NCBI RefSeq assembly: GCF_000410875.1
Contig: NZ_AROI01000015.1
Coordinates: forward strand, 25,746 to 89,745
Origin: Halopseudomonas pelagia CL-AP6
GTDB lineage: Bacteria > Pseudomonadota > Gammaproteobacteria > Pseudomonadales > Pseudomonadaceae
Length of the DNA: 64,000 nucleotides
Direction: 5' to 3'
Both the position numbers and the translations under genes were made by a program. The notes below the pieces were generated by a model that was not told the origin of the DNA, did not search any database, and worked only from the letters and a program-made list of their open reading frames with translations. Below are positions 1-8,890 of the stretch, one piece after another (the first letter of the stretch is position 1; every line of letters begins with the position of its first letter).

Positions 1-222
1 ATTAGAAAATCCGCAGAAAATAAAGCTGGTGATTTTTTGACACTGAAGCAGGTCAGTGTCTTGAAACTTGTAAAAGAGGGGTGCTCAAACAAACAAATAG
101 CAACAAAGATGTATGTCACCGAAGATGCTATAAAGTGGCATATGAGGAAAATATTTGCCATCCTTAATGTAAAGAGTCGCACGCAAGCAATAATTGAAGC
201 CGAACGCCAGGGTGTTATCTGA
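1..222 (+). CDS. alkS: AlkS-type LuxR/MalT regulator, C-terminal part only
   Basis: The reading frame is open to the first base and stops at TGA 220-222, so this is the 3' end of a longer gene cut by the window edge. The translated end is a LuxR-type helix-turn-helix (residues such as GCSNKQIATKM, then TEDAIKWHMRKIF). AlkS of Pseudomonas OCT-type alk clusters is a large MalT-like activator that ends with this domain and is encoded directly before alkT, which is exactly the arrangement here (49 bp gap). AlkS would activate alkane-oxidation genes in response to alkanes. The name rests on context plus domain type; the sensor part is not visible. Confidence 0.75.
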   Translation: MRKSAENKAGDFLTLKQVSVLKLVKEGCSNKQIATKMYVTEDAIKWHMRKIFAILNVKSRTQAIIEAERQGVI

Positions 223-271
223 GGTGATCGGCATTAAACAATATAGTGAAAAATATATCAGAGAGAATATT

Positions 272-1429
272 ATGGCAATTGTTATTGTTGGCGCTGGTAC
301 AGCTGGAGTAAATGCTGCGTTCTGGCTTCGCCAATATGGTTATAAAGGGGAAATTAGACTTTTGAGCAAGGAGTCTGTGGTACCTTATCAGCGGCCTCCC
401 CTATCCAAGTCTTTTCTGACAAGTGAGACTGCAGAATCCGCAATACCACTAAAGCCAGAAAGTTTTTATACGAATAATAATATTAGCATTTCGTTAAATA
501 CACAGATTGTATCAATTGACGTGGGGCGTAAGGTAGTTGCTGCTAAAGACGGAGAAGAGTACGCGTATGAAAAATTGATTCTTGCAACAGGTGCTAGCGC
601 GCGTAGATTAACCTGCGAGGGATCTGAACTGTCTGGAGTCTGCTATTTACGCAGTATGGAAGACGCCAAAAATTTACGTAGGAAACTTGTGGAGAGTGCG
701 TCTGTTGTTGTGTTGGGCGGCGGAGTGATCGGGCTTGAAGTCGCCTCAGCTGCGGTGGGCATAGGGAGGAGGGTCACAGTGATAGAAGCCGCCCCGCGTG
801 TAATGGCGCGCGTGGTTACGCCGGCAGCAGCCAACTTAGTCAGAGCCCGCCTGGAGGCTGAAGGAGTTGGGTTCAAGCTGAATGCGAAATTAACGTCCAT
901 AAAGGGCAGGAATGGCCATGTTGATCAATGCGTACTTGAAAGTGGAGAAGAAGTTCAGGCGGATCTGATTATAGTTGGAATCGGTGCTATCCCTGAGCTA
1001 GAGCTGGCAACTGAGGCGGCCCTTGAAGTGAGTAATGGCGTTGTGGTCGATGATCAGATGCGTACATCGGATACCAGTATATATGCGATCGGCGACTGCG
1101 CACTGGCTAGGAATCTTTTTTTTGGAACGATGGTACGTTTAGAAACAATTCATAATGCGGTTACACAAGCTCAAATTGTCGCAAGCAGCATCTGTGGCAC
1201 GTCAACGCCAGCACCAACCCCACCACGGTTCTGGTCTGATCTTAAAGGGATGACGCTGCAAGGACTTGGTGCTCTAAAGGACTACGATAAACTCGTTGTT
1301 GCAATTAATAACGAAACTGTTGAACTAGAAGTCCTTGCGTACAAGCAGGAGCGACTGATTGCAACTGAGACAATAAATCGGCCTAAACGTCAAGGTGCGC
1401 TTGGAGGGAGTATAAAATTACCTGATTAG
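272..1429 (+). CDS. alkT: Rubredoxin-NAD(+) reductase AlkT
   Basis: FAD enzyme that passes electrons from NADH to rubredoxin for the AlkB alkane hydroxylase. The protein has 385 residues, the length I remember for AlkT of P. putida GPo1, and matches the remembered sequence closely along its length. It shows an N-terminal FAD motif (VGAGTAGVNAA), a central NAD motif (VVLGGGVIGLEVAS) and the late FAD motif YAIGDCA. I chose ATG 272 because it follows GAGAGAAT and begins right before the dinucleotide fold; an upstream in-frame start at 194 lies inside the preceding gene. No alkB or rubredoxin gene is in the window. The coding sequence is clearly AT-richer than the core genes further right, in line with horizontal transfer. 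Confidence 0.93.
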   Translation: MAIVIVGAGTAGVNAAFWLRQYGYKGEIRLLSKESVVPYQRPPLSKSFLTSETAESAIPLKPESFYTNNNISISLNTQIVSIDVGRKVVAAKDGEEYAYEKLILATGASARRLTCEGSELSGVCYLRSMEDAKNLRRKLVESASVVVLGGGVIGLEVASAAVGIGRRVTVIEAAPRVMARVVTPAAANLVRARLEAEGVGFKLNAKLTSIKGRNGHVDQCVLESGEEVQADLIIVGIGAIPELELATEAALEVSNGVVVDDQMRTSDTSIYAIGDCALARNLFFGTMVRLETIHNAVTQAQIVASSICGTSTPAPTPPRFWSDLKGMTLQGLGALKDYDKLVVAINNETVELEVLAYKQERLIATETINRPKRQGALGGSIKLPD

Positions 1430-1539
1430 CAATGAGGCTCAGCCACTCGAACCAACCGCAAGGGGAGTGGTGTGGGGGGCAGATAGTGGCTGCGATTAGT
1501 AGGCACGAATGCAGCGTGCTCAGATCGAAGCGCCAGTTA

Positions 1540-1962
1540 GTCGGGTAGCCCCCAGGCCATTGCTGGCCTAGGGCCCCCTAAGAACCGTACGTGCGACTTT
1601 CACCGCATACGGCTCAAGCCGTTGTAAGCCCGATCAAGAGCCGATCTATCTGCCTTGAATCCTTCTGGGGACAGATGGATCTTCACAATCCGCTCTGAGC
1701 TGGTCAGTTTCCGCTATACGGACTCAGGTCGCGGACATGGGAACCCCATGCTCTTACGCGCTGACCTGCACCCTTTCAGACCCAACCTCATCTTCGCTCA
1801 TGTGTTCAACGACCACGCAGAAGTCTGCCCGGTTTCCCGTGGAGTAATGTTCCAACCCCTATCCGAGCCATTACAGCCCGGCATTCGCTTTCTCTGCGAT
1901 CCCATACCCGCACCGCCAACAGCTCACCTTACGGCTCACCTGCCACAAGGGCAGCAATACGG
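1540..1962 (-). mobile_element. 3' remnant of a second group II intron
   Basis: On the minus strand this piece ends with a complete domain V (positions 1615-1582) followed by a domain VI-like hairpin and the intron-end sequence CTACCCGAC near 1540. It has no reading frame of its own and lies immediately downstream of the end of the intron at 1963-3870, whose last bases (CTACCGCGAC) are nearly the same. I read it as the 3' portion of a homologous intron, either an older copy into which the other intron inserted or a tandem copy. The exact left limit on the coding side is uncertain. Confidence 0.6.
1582..1615 (-). ncRNA. Group II intron domain V (first copy)
   Basis: The minus strand reads GAGCCGTATGCGGTGAAAGT and continues CGCACGTACGGTTC: a 34-nt hairpin with GAAA tetraloop, AGC catalytic triad region and the internal bulge typical of group II intron domain V. 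This is the most conserved part of the ribozyme, so the assignment is strong even though the rest of this intron copy is incomplete. Confidence 0.85.
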
Positions 1963-2001
1963 GTCGCGGTAGGGACGGCAGTTACCTGCCGCCCCCCGCA
2001 C

Positions 2002-2035
2002 AGATCCGTACGTGCGGAACTACCGCATACGGCTC
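2002..2035 (-). ncRNA. Group II intron domain V (second copy)
   Basis: Minus-strand hairpin beginning GGAGCCGTATGCGG and closing with CCGCACGTACGGATCT, the second domain V in this region. It overlaps the last codons and the TAG stop of the maturase frame, an arrangement seen in some bacterial introns. It differs from the first copy mainly in the loop. Confidence 0.8.
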
Positions 2036-3349
2036 CTGCCTCGGGTATGTGACGCGAAGCGGTCCTCAGGGTACGGATGTGCATTTCTGGGTTTAGGTAT
2101 GTAGAGGTCGGCGAGGCGACCGTAGCGTGACCATTGGAGCCTATTGCGCTGACTGCGTCGTATGAGGGCTTGCCGCCATAGACGGCAAACCGCCGAACGA
2201 AAACCGCCAAGACGTATCAGGTTCCCCGGCACCGCGTGGTAGTTGAAGTAGCCCCTGACCACCTGGGTAAGCCACTGACCCACGACGTGAACAGACTCGT
2301 GGCGTCGGCGTTTCAGCTCATCCCGAATAGCCAGCAGCGTCGCACGCATTCGTTTCTTGACCGTCAGTCGCAGTATTTGAAAACCACCGCTTCTGTTGGT
2401 ACTGCAACAGTGTGTAAAGCCCAGGAAGTCACGTCTCCGGTTTGCCTAAACCTCGTTTCCTACGATTTCTCGCAGCAAAACGACCAAACTCAATCAGTCG
2501 TGTTTTCGAGGCATTGAGGGACAATCCGAACCTGGCCAACCGCTCCTGCAACTGCACCAGAAACTGCTGAGCCTGCCATTGCGTCCTGAAACCCACCACG
2601 CTGTCGTCCGCGTAACGCACGACAATCACATCGCCACGGGCATGCCGCTGGCGCCACTGCCTTGCCCATAGATCCAGCACGTAGTGAAGATAGATATTCG
2701 CCAGCAACGGCGATATCACTGCACCTTGGGGAGTCCCCTTGGTCGCAGCCACCCTACGTCCATCCTCCATTACACCCGCTTGGAGCCACTTGCAGATAAG
2801 TCCGAGCATGCGCCGGTCTGCAATCCGGTGTCCCAGAAACATCAGCATCCATTCATGGTCGATCTCATCAAAGAACGACGTGATATCCGCATCCAATATC
2901 CAGTTTACCTTCTGACCCTTCAGCGCGACCGTCAACGCATCCAGCGCATCGTGCTGGCTGCGTCCCGGTCGAAACCCATACGAGAATCCCAGGAAGTCCT
3001 CTTCATAGATCGCATTCAGAACGGTAACAACCGCCTGCTGTACGATCTTGTCCTCCAAAGAGGTAATGCCCAACGGGCGCTGCCTGCCATCGGCTTTGGG
3101 AATGTAGACCCGCCGCGATGGTATTGCCCGATAGGCTCCGCTGTGGAGCTTTGCGTGCAAATCGGTTACCCGCTGGAGAAGACCTTCCTCATATTCTCGC
3201 CACGACATGCCGTCCACGCCCACCGCAGCATCGCGGCGCAGGGCATAAAAGCTCTGCGCCAATAACTGCGGTGTGATGTGGTGCAGCAACGCCGTGAACT
3301 GCATGCCCTTCTTCCTTCGGGCTGCTTCACGTACACCTTCAAGTCCCAT
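2020..3349 (-). pseudogene. Group II intron reverse transcriptase/maturase, frameshifted
   Basis: Intron-encoded protein that would help splicing and retrohoming. The first frame (3349 to about 2430) contains the RT domain with palm motifs LDADITSFFDEIDH, GTPQGAVISPLLANIYL and the catalytic YADD box. It then meets an early stop (GKPET*). The family continues with FLGFTH, and that sequence is present in another frame (SCCSTN-RSGGFQILRLTVKK, then the maturase part ending in RSRMR* at 2020). The break fits loss of two bases near 2428-2432 (ACGTGAC where ACGTTTGAC is expected). I start at ATG 3349; the same frame is open further upstream to 3814 but that part covers ribozyme domains. No HNH endonuclease domain is seen. 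Confidence 0.8.
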
Positions 3350-3972
3350 CGACGCGCAGTTGATCCGGCTCAGTGTCCGGGGCGCGGGAGGCCTGTCGGT
3401 GCTTCCCTTGGCTACGTCCCTTTCCTCCACTATCTCCGCAGGGCCAGGCCCTTTGTTCGATGGCTTCTCAGGTACTACGGACGTATCCGACTTCTCAGCG
3501 ACGTGAACAGCAGGGTTATGGCTTTTGGCCTTTCCTGCTCCGCCCGGCGCTTGCGCACCGGGCACCGCTGAGATCTCCCAGTTTCTGTGCGAAGGACTTC
3601 CCGACGTGCACAGGGTCTCCGACCGCGCGGGATCAGAGCATGACTGGCGTAAAACGCCATGCTCCGTGTTGCCTTCTGCTTCGCTTAACAGCATCGGCAT
3701 CCCGAACTTGTGATTACGCGGCTCAATGGCTGGCCCATCGGTTTCCCCTGTCAACGCTTCACCCTGCACCTCGCGGTGCAACATGCATGACTCGGGGTCT
3801 GGTTGATTCGCCATTTCTTACCAGTATCGAACTTTCATCGACTATCCTCCGCCAGCTTTAACTGGCGCACTAAGCGTCCGGCCAACACACCTACCTGACA
3901 GCGTCGTCTAAGGCGATGGTGTCCACCTGATTTTAAGTGGACACCATTTTTAGCCTTTTTAAGAGGACGCTC

Positions 3973-4305
3973 ATGCAACAAGAACGCCGCAGCTATTCCA
4001 AGTCCTTCAAGGCCCAGGTCATTGCCGAGTGCGCACAGTCTGACACCTCGATTGCGAGTGTCGCACTGAGCCACAACCTCAACGCCAACCTTGTTCATAA
4101 ATGGATCCGGCTGCATGCGCAGAAAACCATGGCCCTCCAAACCGCCTTCATTCCGGTCAAGGCATCAACTCCGTCGCCGATCCCTCAGGCCATGCCTGCC
4201 ACGATACGAATCGAAGTGCCTCATTTAAAAGGAGTGGTCGTTGTGAGTTGGCCTACAGAAAATGCAGCAGCGTGTTCCGCGTTCCTGCGAGACCTGCTGC
4301 GATGA
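3973..4305 (+). CDS. IS66 accessory protein TnpA (Orf1)
   Basis: Small helix-turn-helix protein of 110 residues (RRSYSKSFKAQVIAEC ... NLNANLVHKWIR), the IS3/IS66 Orf1 type that helps transposition. ATG 3973 is preceded by AAGAGGACGC and is preferred over the in-frame codon at 3937. It ends in TGA overlapping the ATG of the next gene (ATGA at 4302-4305), which indicates translational coupling inside the IS66 operon. Length is normal for the family and no damage is visible. Confidence 0.88.
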   Translation: MQQERRSYSKSFKAQVIAECAQSDTSIASVALSHNLNANLVHKWIRLHAQKTMALQTAFIPVKASTPSPIPQAMPATIRIEVPHLKGVVVVSWPTENAAACSAFLRDLLR

Positions 4306-4637
4306 TCCGCATCGACTCCATCTGGCTCGCCACAGAGCCCTTGGACATGCGCGCCGGCACTGAAACCGCGTTGGCGCGAGTGGTGGCGGTGTTCGGTGCG
4401 GCGAAGCCGCACTGCGCTTACCTGTTTGCCAATCGCCGCGCCACGCGCATGAAAGTGCTGGTGCACGACGGGTTTGGCATCTGGTTGGCGGCGCGCCGGT
4501 TAAACCAAGGCAAGTTTCACTGGCCAGGCATTCGCCATGGTTGCGAGATAGCGTTGGATGCCGAGCAACTTCAGGCCTTGGTGCTTGGACTGCCCTGGCA
4601 GCGCGTCGGGGCTAGCGGTGCGATCACCCTGCTTTAA
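4302..4637 (+). CDS. IS66 accessory protein TnpB (Orf2)
   Basis: 111-residue IS66 Orf2 protein (family usually annotated as IS66 Orf2-like). Recognisable by LATEPLDMRAGTETALARVV, LFANRRATRMKVLVHDGFG and the basic middle part ending with FHWPG. It starts in the stop codon of tnpA and is followed after 62 bp by the transposase gene. Its biochemical role in transposition is not well known; it is required in studied IS66 members. The frame is intact. Confidence 0.88.
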   Translation: MIRIDSIWLATEPLDMRAGTETALARVVAVFGAAKPHCAYLFANRRATRMKVLVHDGFGIWLAARRLNQGKFHWPGIRHGCEIALDAEQLQALVLGLPWQRVGASGAITLL

Positions 4638-4699
4638 AAGGCTGTCATTTGCTTCTTGGCTTACTGCTATAAGCGGCCTGCCTTGGTAAAATCCACGGC

Positions 4700-6226
4700 A
4701 TGATTTCCTCGCCCAACCTCGACCAAATGCCCCCTGACCAACTGCGTGCTTTGGCTGCGCAGCTGTTGTTGCAGGTCGACACGATGGGCAAGAAGATCCA
4801 CCGCGATCAAACAGTCATCGAGCAGCTCAGTCACGAAATCGCACTGCTTAAACGGCACAAGTTCGCCAAGCGCAGCGAGCAACTGAGCCCTGACCAGGGC
4901 AGTCTGCTCGACGACCTGCTCGACACCGACATCGCGGCCATCGAGACTGAGCTCAAAGCGCTAAATCCAGCCGTTGCTTCGACCGAACCACGTCAACAGC
5001 CCAAGCGTACAGCGTTACCGGCGCAGTTCCCGCGCACCGTGATTCGTCACGAACCGGAAAACACCCAGTGCGCGTGTGGCTGCCAGCTTCAGCGCATCGG
5101 CGAAGACGTCAGCGAGAAGCTCGATTACACGCCAGGCGTATTCACCGTCGAGCAACATGTCCGTGGAAAATGGGTCTGCCGCGAGTGCGAAACGCTGATC
5201 CAGGCACCGGTGCCGGCGCAAGTGATCGACAAAGGCATCCCGACTGCGGGCCTGCTGGCTCACGTGATGGTGGCCAAGTTTGCTGACCATTTGCCGCTGT
5301 ATCGGCAAGAGAAAATCTTCGGCCGCGCCGGCCTGGCAATCGCTCGCTCAACGCTGGCGCAGTGGGTCGGCCAAACCGGCGTGCAGCTCCAGTCCTTGGT
5401 CGATGCGCTGCGCGAAACGATACTGGCCCAAGCCGTGATTCACGCCGACGAAACGCCGGTGCAGATGCTCGCGCCGGGCGAGAAGAAAACCCACCGTGCC
5501 TACGTCTGGGCCTACTGCACTACGCCGTTCGTGGCCCTCAAAGCCGTGGTTTACGACTTCAGCCCGAGCCGTGCAGGTGAGCATGCGCGCAACTTCCTTG
5601 GCCCGTGGAATGGCAAGCTGGTTTGCGACGACTTCGCCGGCTACAAGGCAAGTTTCCAGCAAGGCATCACCGAAATTGGCTGCATGGCCCATGCCCGCCG
5701 CAAGTTCTTCGATCTACATGCGACGAACAAAAGCCAACTGGCCGAACAGGCGCTGCACTCGATTGGCGGGTTGTACGAAATCGAACGGCAAGCGCGGGAC
5801 ATGAGCGACGAAGATCGCTGGCGAATACGCCAGGAAAAGGCGGCCCCCCTTCTCGACGCACTGCACACCTGGATGCTCGCCCAGCGCGATCTTGTGCCCG
5901 AAGGATCGGCTATCGCCAAAGCACTGGATTACAGCCTCAAGCGCTGGGCTGCACTGGCTCGCTATGTCGATGATGGTGCTGTGCCCATAGATAACAACCC
6001 GGTCGAAAATCAGATCCGGCCGTGGGCTCTTGGGCGCTCGAACTGGTTATTCGCCGGCTCGCTGCGCAGTGGCAAACGGGCAGCGGCGATCATGAGTTTG
6101 ATCCAGTCAGCGCGCATGAATGGGCATGATCCATATGCCTATCTCAAAGATGTGCTGACGCGCCTGCCGACGCATCGGGCAAGTGAGATTGATCAACTGC
6201 TGCCGCATCGGTGGGTGCCAGCCTAA
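4700..6226 (+). CDS. IS66 transposase TnpC
   Basis: 508-residue DDE transposase. In order: an N-terminal coiled-coil region (residues 1-80), a zinc-binding segment with CACGC and CREC pairs near residues 120-160, then the catalytic core with VIHADETPVQ (first Asp), VCDDFAGYKASF (second Asp) and the C-terminal part with PIDNNPVENQIRPWALGR that carries the Glu. The length is normal, the frame is undamaged and the right terminal repeat follows within 10 bp of the stop. The element could therefore still be active. Confidence 0.92.
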   Translation: MISSPNLDQMPPDQLRALAAQLLLQVDTMGKKIHRDQTVIEQLSHEIALLKRHKFAKRSEQLSPDQGSLLDDLLDTDIAAIETELKALNPAVASTEPRQQPKRTALPAQFPRTVIRHEPENTQCACGCQLQRIGEDVSEKLDYTPGVFTVEQHVRGKWVCRECETLIQAPVPAQVIDKGIPTAGLLAHVMVAKFADHLPLYRQEKIFGRAGLAIARSTLAQWVGQTGVQLQSLVDALRETILAQAVIHADETPVQMLAPGEKKTHRAYVWAYCTTPFVALKAVVYDFSPSRAGEHARNFLGPWNGKLVCDDFAGYKASFQQGITEIGCMAHARRKFFDLHATNKSQLAEQALHSIGGLYEIERQARDMSDEDRWRIRQEKAAPLLDALHTWMLAQRDLVPEGSAIAKALDYSLKRWAALARYVDDGAVPIDNNPVENQIRPWALGRSNWLFAGSLRSGKRAAAIMSLIQSARMNGHDPYAYLKDVLTRLPTHRASEIDQLLPHRWVPA

Positions 6227-6253
6227 CTTACGCAAGGTGAGTTGGGCGGACGC

Positions 6254-6427
6254 TTACCGCTATACAAGCTGCGCAAGCAGACGGTCGAGCCGGTCTTCGG
6301 AATCATCAAGCGGGTGATGGGTTGGCGGCAGATGAGCATGCGCGGACTGGCCAAGGCCCAATGTGAATGGAGCTTGGTGACCATGGCCTAGAACATCAAG
6401 CGCCTGCATGTGCTGCGTGCAGCGTAA
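6254..6427 (+). pseudogene. IS1182-like transposase, C-terminal remnant with amber stop
   Basis: The frame reads LPLYKLRKQTVEPVFGIIKR, then a region ending in CEWSLVTMA*NIKRLHVLRA and TAA at 6425. This is the C-terminal end of an IS1182-type DDE transposase (IS4/IS5 superfamily); a TAG replaces the Trp codon expected in MAWNIKR. The rest of the gene is missing and the remnant begins inside the right end of IS66. It is too short and broken to act. Confidence 0.7.
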
Positions 6428-6579
6428 AGGTAGAAAAGTACGCCCCGAGGCCGTTCAAACAGCTGCTCAGGCGTGCTGATTCGTCCCCCGGGGCCGCGAC
6501 CCAACTCAGATGCCTGAAAGGCACGGCGACGCGTCAAAAAGCACCTTGATCCCGCCGCGGGGGCAAGCCCGACAGGCTC

Positions 6580-6911
6580 CTAGGCCGGAGACAAAAGCCA
6601 CGCTGTCTGTCCAGCTGAAGCATTCGGCCACCGCGCGCAGGAATGGCACGCAGGTAATCGACGCGCAGGTCTATGGTGGCATAGAGCGGAGCGCGGAGAA
6701 AATGGCCAGTCCGCACGTCGTGTCGAGCAGGGTCACCAGCGGCCCCGGTGCAACGCTCTATGGCCGTCGGCAAGAGTTTCGGAAACGGCATCGTCATCTC
6801 CGCCCTGGCGTCAGCCACCGCCACCACGTCGATACCGAAGGCGTTGAACAGCAGATGCTGGCAGCCGAAAAATGCTTTGGCCATGGCAGTTTGGCCCAGC
6901 TCCGGCTTCAT
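6580..6911 (-). pseudogene. PaaI-type hotdog thioesterase gene, broken by several frameshifts
   Basis: Pieces of a hotdog acyl-CoA thioesterase can be read on the minus strand only by switching frames. From ATG 6911 the pieces are FNAFGIDVVAVADARAEM, then DGHRALHRG, LVTLLDTTCGLAIFSALRSM, ATIDLRVDYLRA and ECFSWTDSVAFVSG. Together they follow the PaaI-family order, with HRG at the place of the usual HGG. At least four frame changes are needed. The start lies 45 bp beyond the stop of the BtrH-domain gene on the same strand, so the two were probably one operon. It is clearly inactivated. Confidence 0.75.
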
Positions 6912-6955
6912 ATGCGATATGCCTACTCCTCTATGTGTACTGCAACTGCGTTCAC

Positions 6956-7951
6956 TCAATATGTCAGAACAGCGTCGACATAGCGACGCTCCGCCACCCG
7001 TAAGGCTTGCAGGGCATCAGCGAGTTGCTTTGTAGGGAAGCATTCGCTCTCGGAGCCTGCTTTCAGCACCAGCGCCAGCGCTGTCCAGCATATGGCACAA
7101 CCTGTCATTAGTTCCGGCAGCTGCAACTCGCTGATGCGTGGATCAGCCGATGCGGCTTCCTCCAGAAATTCTGCGTACATCTTGCGAAAGCCACCGCCGC
7201 CCGTGCCGCGCCGCTCGATAACTTGATAAGCAAAACGCGTCGTCCAGCGCCAATCGCCCTCGCTCTCCCAGCGGCCAAGATCGGCCAGCCAGGTATCGAG
7301 CGCGGCCAAGCCGGTATTGTGTCCGCCCTCCAGCAGCAAACGCGCGTTATGGCGTATAGCTGCCGCCACCCGCTCGACCGAAAGCCGGGCATCAATGGCG
7401 GGAGGCGCGAACAAGTTGCCAGCATGAAGAAAGGGAGGCAGTTCCGCGAAGCGTGCACGCGCTAGGGCGGCACGTGCCACCGGGATGGGCGCTGGGCGCT
7501 CAGTATCCGTCACCAGAATGCAACCATCCGTCGGTTGGCGCTGCCAGGCCACGATGGCATGGCCGGGAAAATGCGTGCGGCTGGCAAAGTACGGCAGGTG
7601 AAAAATATCGGTCAGCAGCAGGGCCGGGCACCCCTGGTCGAGCAGGCCATCTAGCGCCTGCGCGCCCTCCTCGACCGAGCCGTAACTTGTCCAGGCGAAC
7701 GGTACGTCAAGCGCCTGAAATACCCGCTCCTCGTATCCCAGCGAGCGTACATGGACCAGAAAGGGTGTCGGCGTACCGGGCAGCGTCAGGTACGTGATGC
7801 CTAGCCCCGAGCCTAGCCCAAAACACATGGCCTCGGTCAGTGTCGTGCCATGGAACTCGAGCAAGTCCCGGATAGCCGAACTCCCGCAATGGCGGCCGGG
7901 CCGATGAGGAATGGCGAGGGCGGGGGCAATCTCTTCAGTGTGCGATGACAT
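6956..7951 (-). CDS. BtrH N-terminal domain / DUF4872 protein
   Basis: 331 residues. The N-terminal part (residues 1-140) carries the BtrH-type motif RHCGSSAIRDLLEFHG, with a Cys that is the expected nucleophile in this papain-like fold, and PGHAIVAWQ as the probable His region. The C-terminal half resembles DUF4872. BtrH of Bacillus transfers an acyl group from an acyl-carrier protein in butirosin synthesis; the substrate here is unknown. ATG 7951 follows AGAGGT at a good distance; the frame is also open to 8044. It is the only intact non-mobile gene in this part of the island, and the adjacent thioesterase pseudogene suggests a lost acyl-transfer or lipid pathway. Confidence 0.75.
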   Translation of the reverse strand: MSSHTEEIAPALAIPHRPGRHCGSSAIRDLLEFHGTTLTEAMCFGLGSGLGITYLTLPGTPTPFLVHVRSLGYEERVFQALDVPFAWTSYGSVEEGAQALDGLLDQGCPALLLTDIFHLPYFASRTHFPGHAIVAWQRQPTDGCILVTDTERPAPIPVARAALARARFAELPPFLHAGNLFAPPAIDARLSVERVAAAIRHNARLLLEGGHNTGLAALDTWLADLGRWESEGDWRWTTRFAYQVIERRGTGGGGFRKMYAEFLEEAASADPRISELQLPELMTGCAICWTALALVLKAGSESECFPTKQLADALQALRVAERRYVDAVLTY

Positions 7952-8165
7952 TATCGATTTACCTCTCTTGAAGACCGATGAATGAATTTTGGCACATAAC
8001 ATTCCGTCACAATCTGCGTTGCTTTGAAGGGCTGGCCCGGTCAATTACCCAGAACGTTTCAGGTACGGCCGGCGAGTTCAGCACTCGCGTCAGGCGGCCT
8101 GCGCCAGCACCCGGTCACCGAGCACAGTAGCCGAGGCCAGGTACCGGGTCGATCATTTTCACCAA

Positions 8166-8240
8166 TCACAGGGATGCAACAGCGGTGGCCTGGCCGATTC
8201 CCCGAGGTGCGTCGGTGATGAATATAACCTTGCCCGACAC
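8166..8240 (-). pseudogene. Short-chain dehydrogenase fragment
   Basis: The minus strand reads VSGKVIFITDAPRGIGQATA followed shortly by a stop. This is the N-terminal cofactor motif of the SDR family (usual form GKVxFITGAxxGIGxATA), with Asp in place of the first Gly. Nothing further of an SDR is visible, so it is a remnant. Confidence 0.6.
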
Positions 8241-8345
8241 GCTGCTTCTCAACGCCGAGGCAGGGCCGACCAAAAGCGAAGTCGGCAGCGAACGATTGAC
8301 TCCGGCGTCAATGGCGAGTGCTTCTGGGATCCAATGGAGTCGAGG

Positions 8346-8890
8346 TCACGGATTCAGGCATACATTATCCTCACCCAAAACCTCTTGGCAGCGGGCGCTC
8401 AAGAGTTGCATTGCGACGTCAAACACGGCGGGGTCTTCCAGATATGCTATGGTTGCGCGAGCAACTTCCTTCTGCCTATTGCCCCATTCGGCGCATTGCC
8501 AGGTCTCCAGATCCGGACCAAGGCCCGGGGTCACGTGGTGGAAATAGGTGCCCACCGGACTCATCAGGCCGTTTTCAGCCCGCAGACTCATCATCGCGAT
8601 GCGTGCGCGTTCCTTCGGGGTTGCGCCCATCAGGGACGGACCGTCAAAAACGCTGTCGATATATTCCGTGATAGCGTTGCGCTGGGCGATGCAGGTGCCA
8701 TCGTCAAGCTCCAGCAAGGGTACGGTGGCATCCGGATTCTTCGCCTTGAACGCGTCGGAACGGTGCTCGCTGCCCATCGACGGGGACGAATTCAACCTTA
8801 TCCGTTGCGCCCTTCTCTGCCAAGGCGATGCGGACGCGAAACGGGTTCGTCTCGCGGGGCTGTAACAGCACCCGATAACGCTGCTACGAA
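8346..8890 (-). pseudogene. Glutathione S-transferase gene, frameshifted and truncated
   Basis: A central part reads MGSEHRSDAFKAKNPDATVP followed by LLELDDGTCIAQ, which is the GST N-terminal fold with its cis-Pro and Glu/Ser region. It continues into a C-terminal helical part up to VARATIAYLED, after which the sequence is unrelated. The expected beginning (LLYSPARR-type strand) lies in another frame near 8850, so there is a frameshift early and a truncation late. It belongs to the debris between IS66 and the integrase. Confidence 0.75.

Larger units (their letters stand above)
1963..3870 (-). mobile_element. Group II intron with frameshifted maturase gene
   Basis: On the minus strand the element starts at 3870 with GTGCGCC, fitting the GUGYG 5' end of group II introns, carries a maturase/reverse-transcriptase frame in its middle, and ends with domain V (2035-2002) and CTACCGCGAC near 1963. 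The 5' end abuts the left terminal repeat of the IS66 element exactly, so the intron either inserted at the IS end or was joined there by rearrangement. Because the maturase is frameshifted, mobility and efficient splicing would need a helper in trans. Confidence 0.75.
3870..6257 (+). mobile_element. IS66-family insertion sequence
   Basis: About 2.4 kb with three genes in the IS66 order (orf1, orf2 and transposase). The left end at 3871 reads TAAGCGTCCGGCCAACACAC, and the right end reads in reverse complement GTAAGCGTCCGCCCAACTCA, giving imperfect terminal inverted repeats of about 24 bp with the usual GTAAGCG tip, whose first base is changed on the left. The eight bases outside the two ends do not match, so there is no target duplication: the left neighbour is the group II intron and the right neighbour is a transposase remnant. 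This suggests rearrangement after insertion. Confidence 0.85.

Noticed and set aside
1655..1972. Plus-strand frame of 105 residues
   Set aside because: It lies opposite the group II intron remnant, whose domain V and end are on the minus strand; no ribosome binding site or family resemblance.
2684..3265. Plus-strand frame of 193 residues
   Set aside because: Exactly antisense to the reverse-transcriptase core, so a shadow.
3350..3814. N-terminal extension of the maturase frame
   Set aside because: The frame is open, but this region belongs to ribozyme domains; similarity to maturases starts only near 3349.
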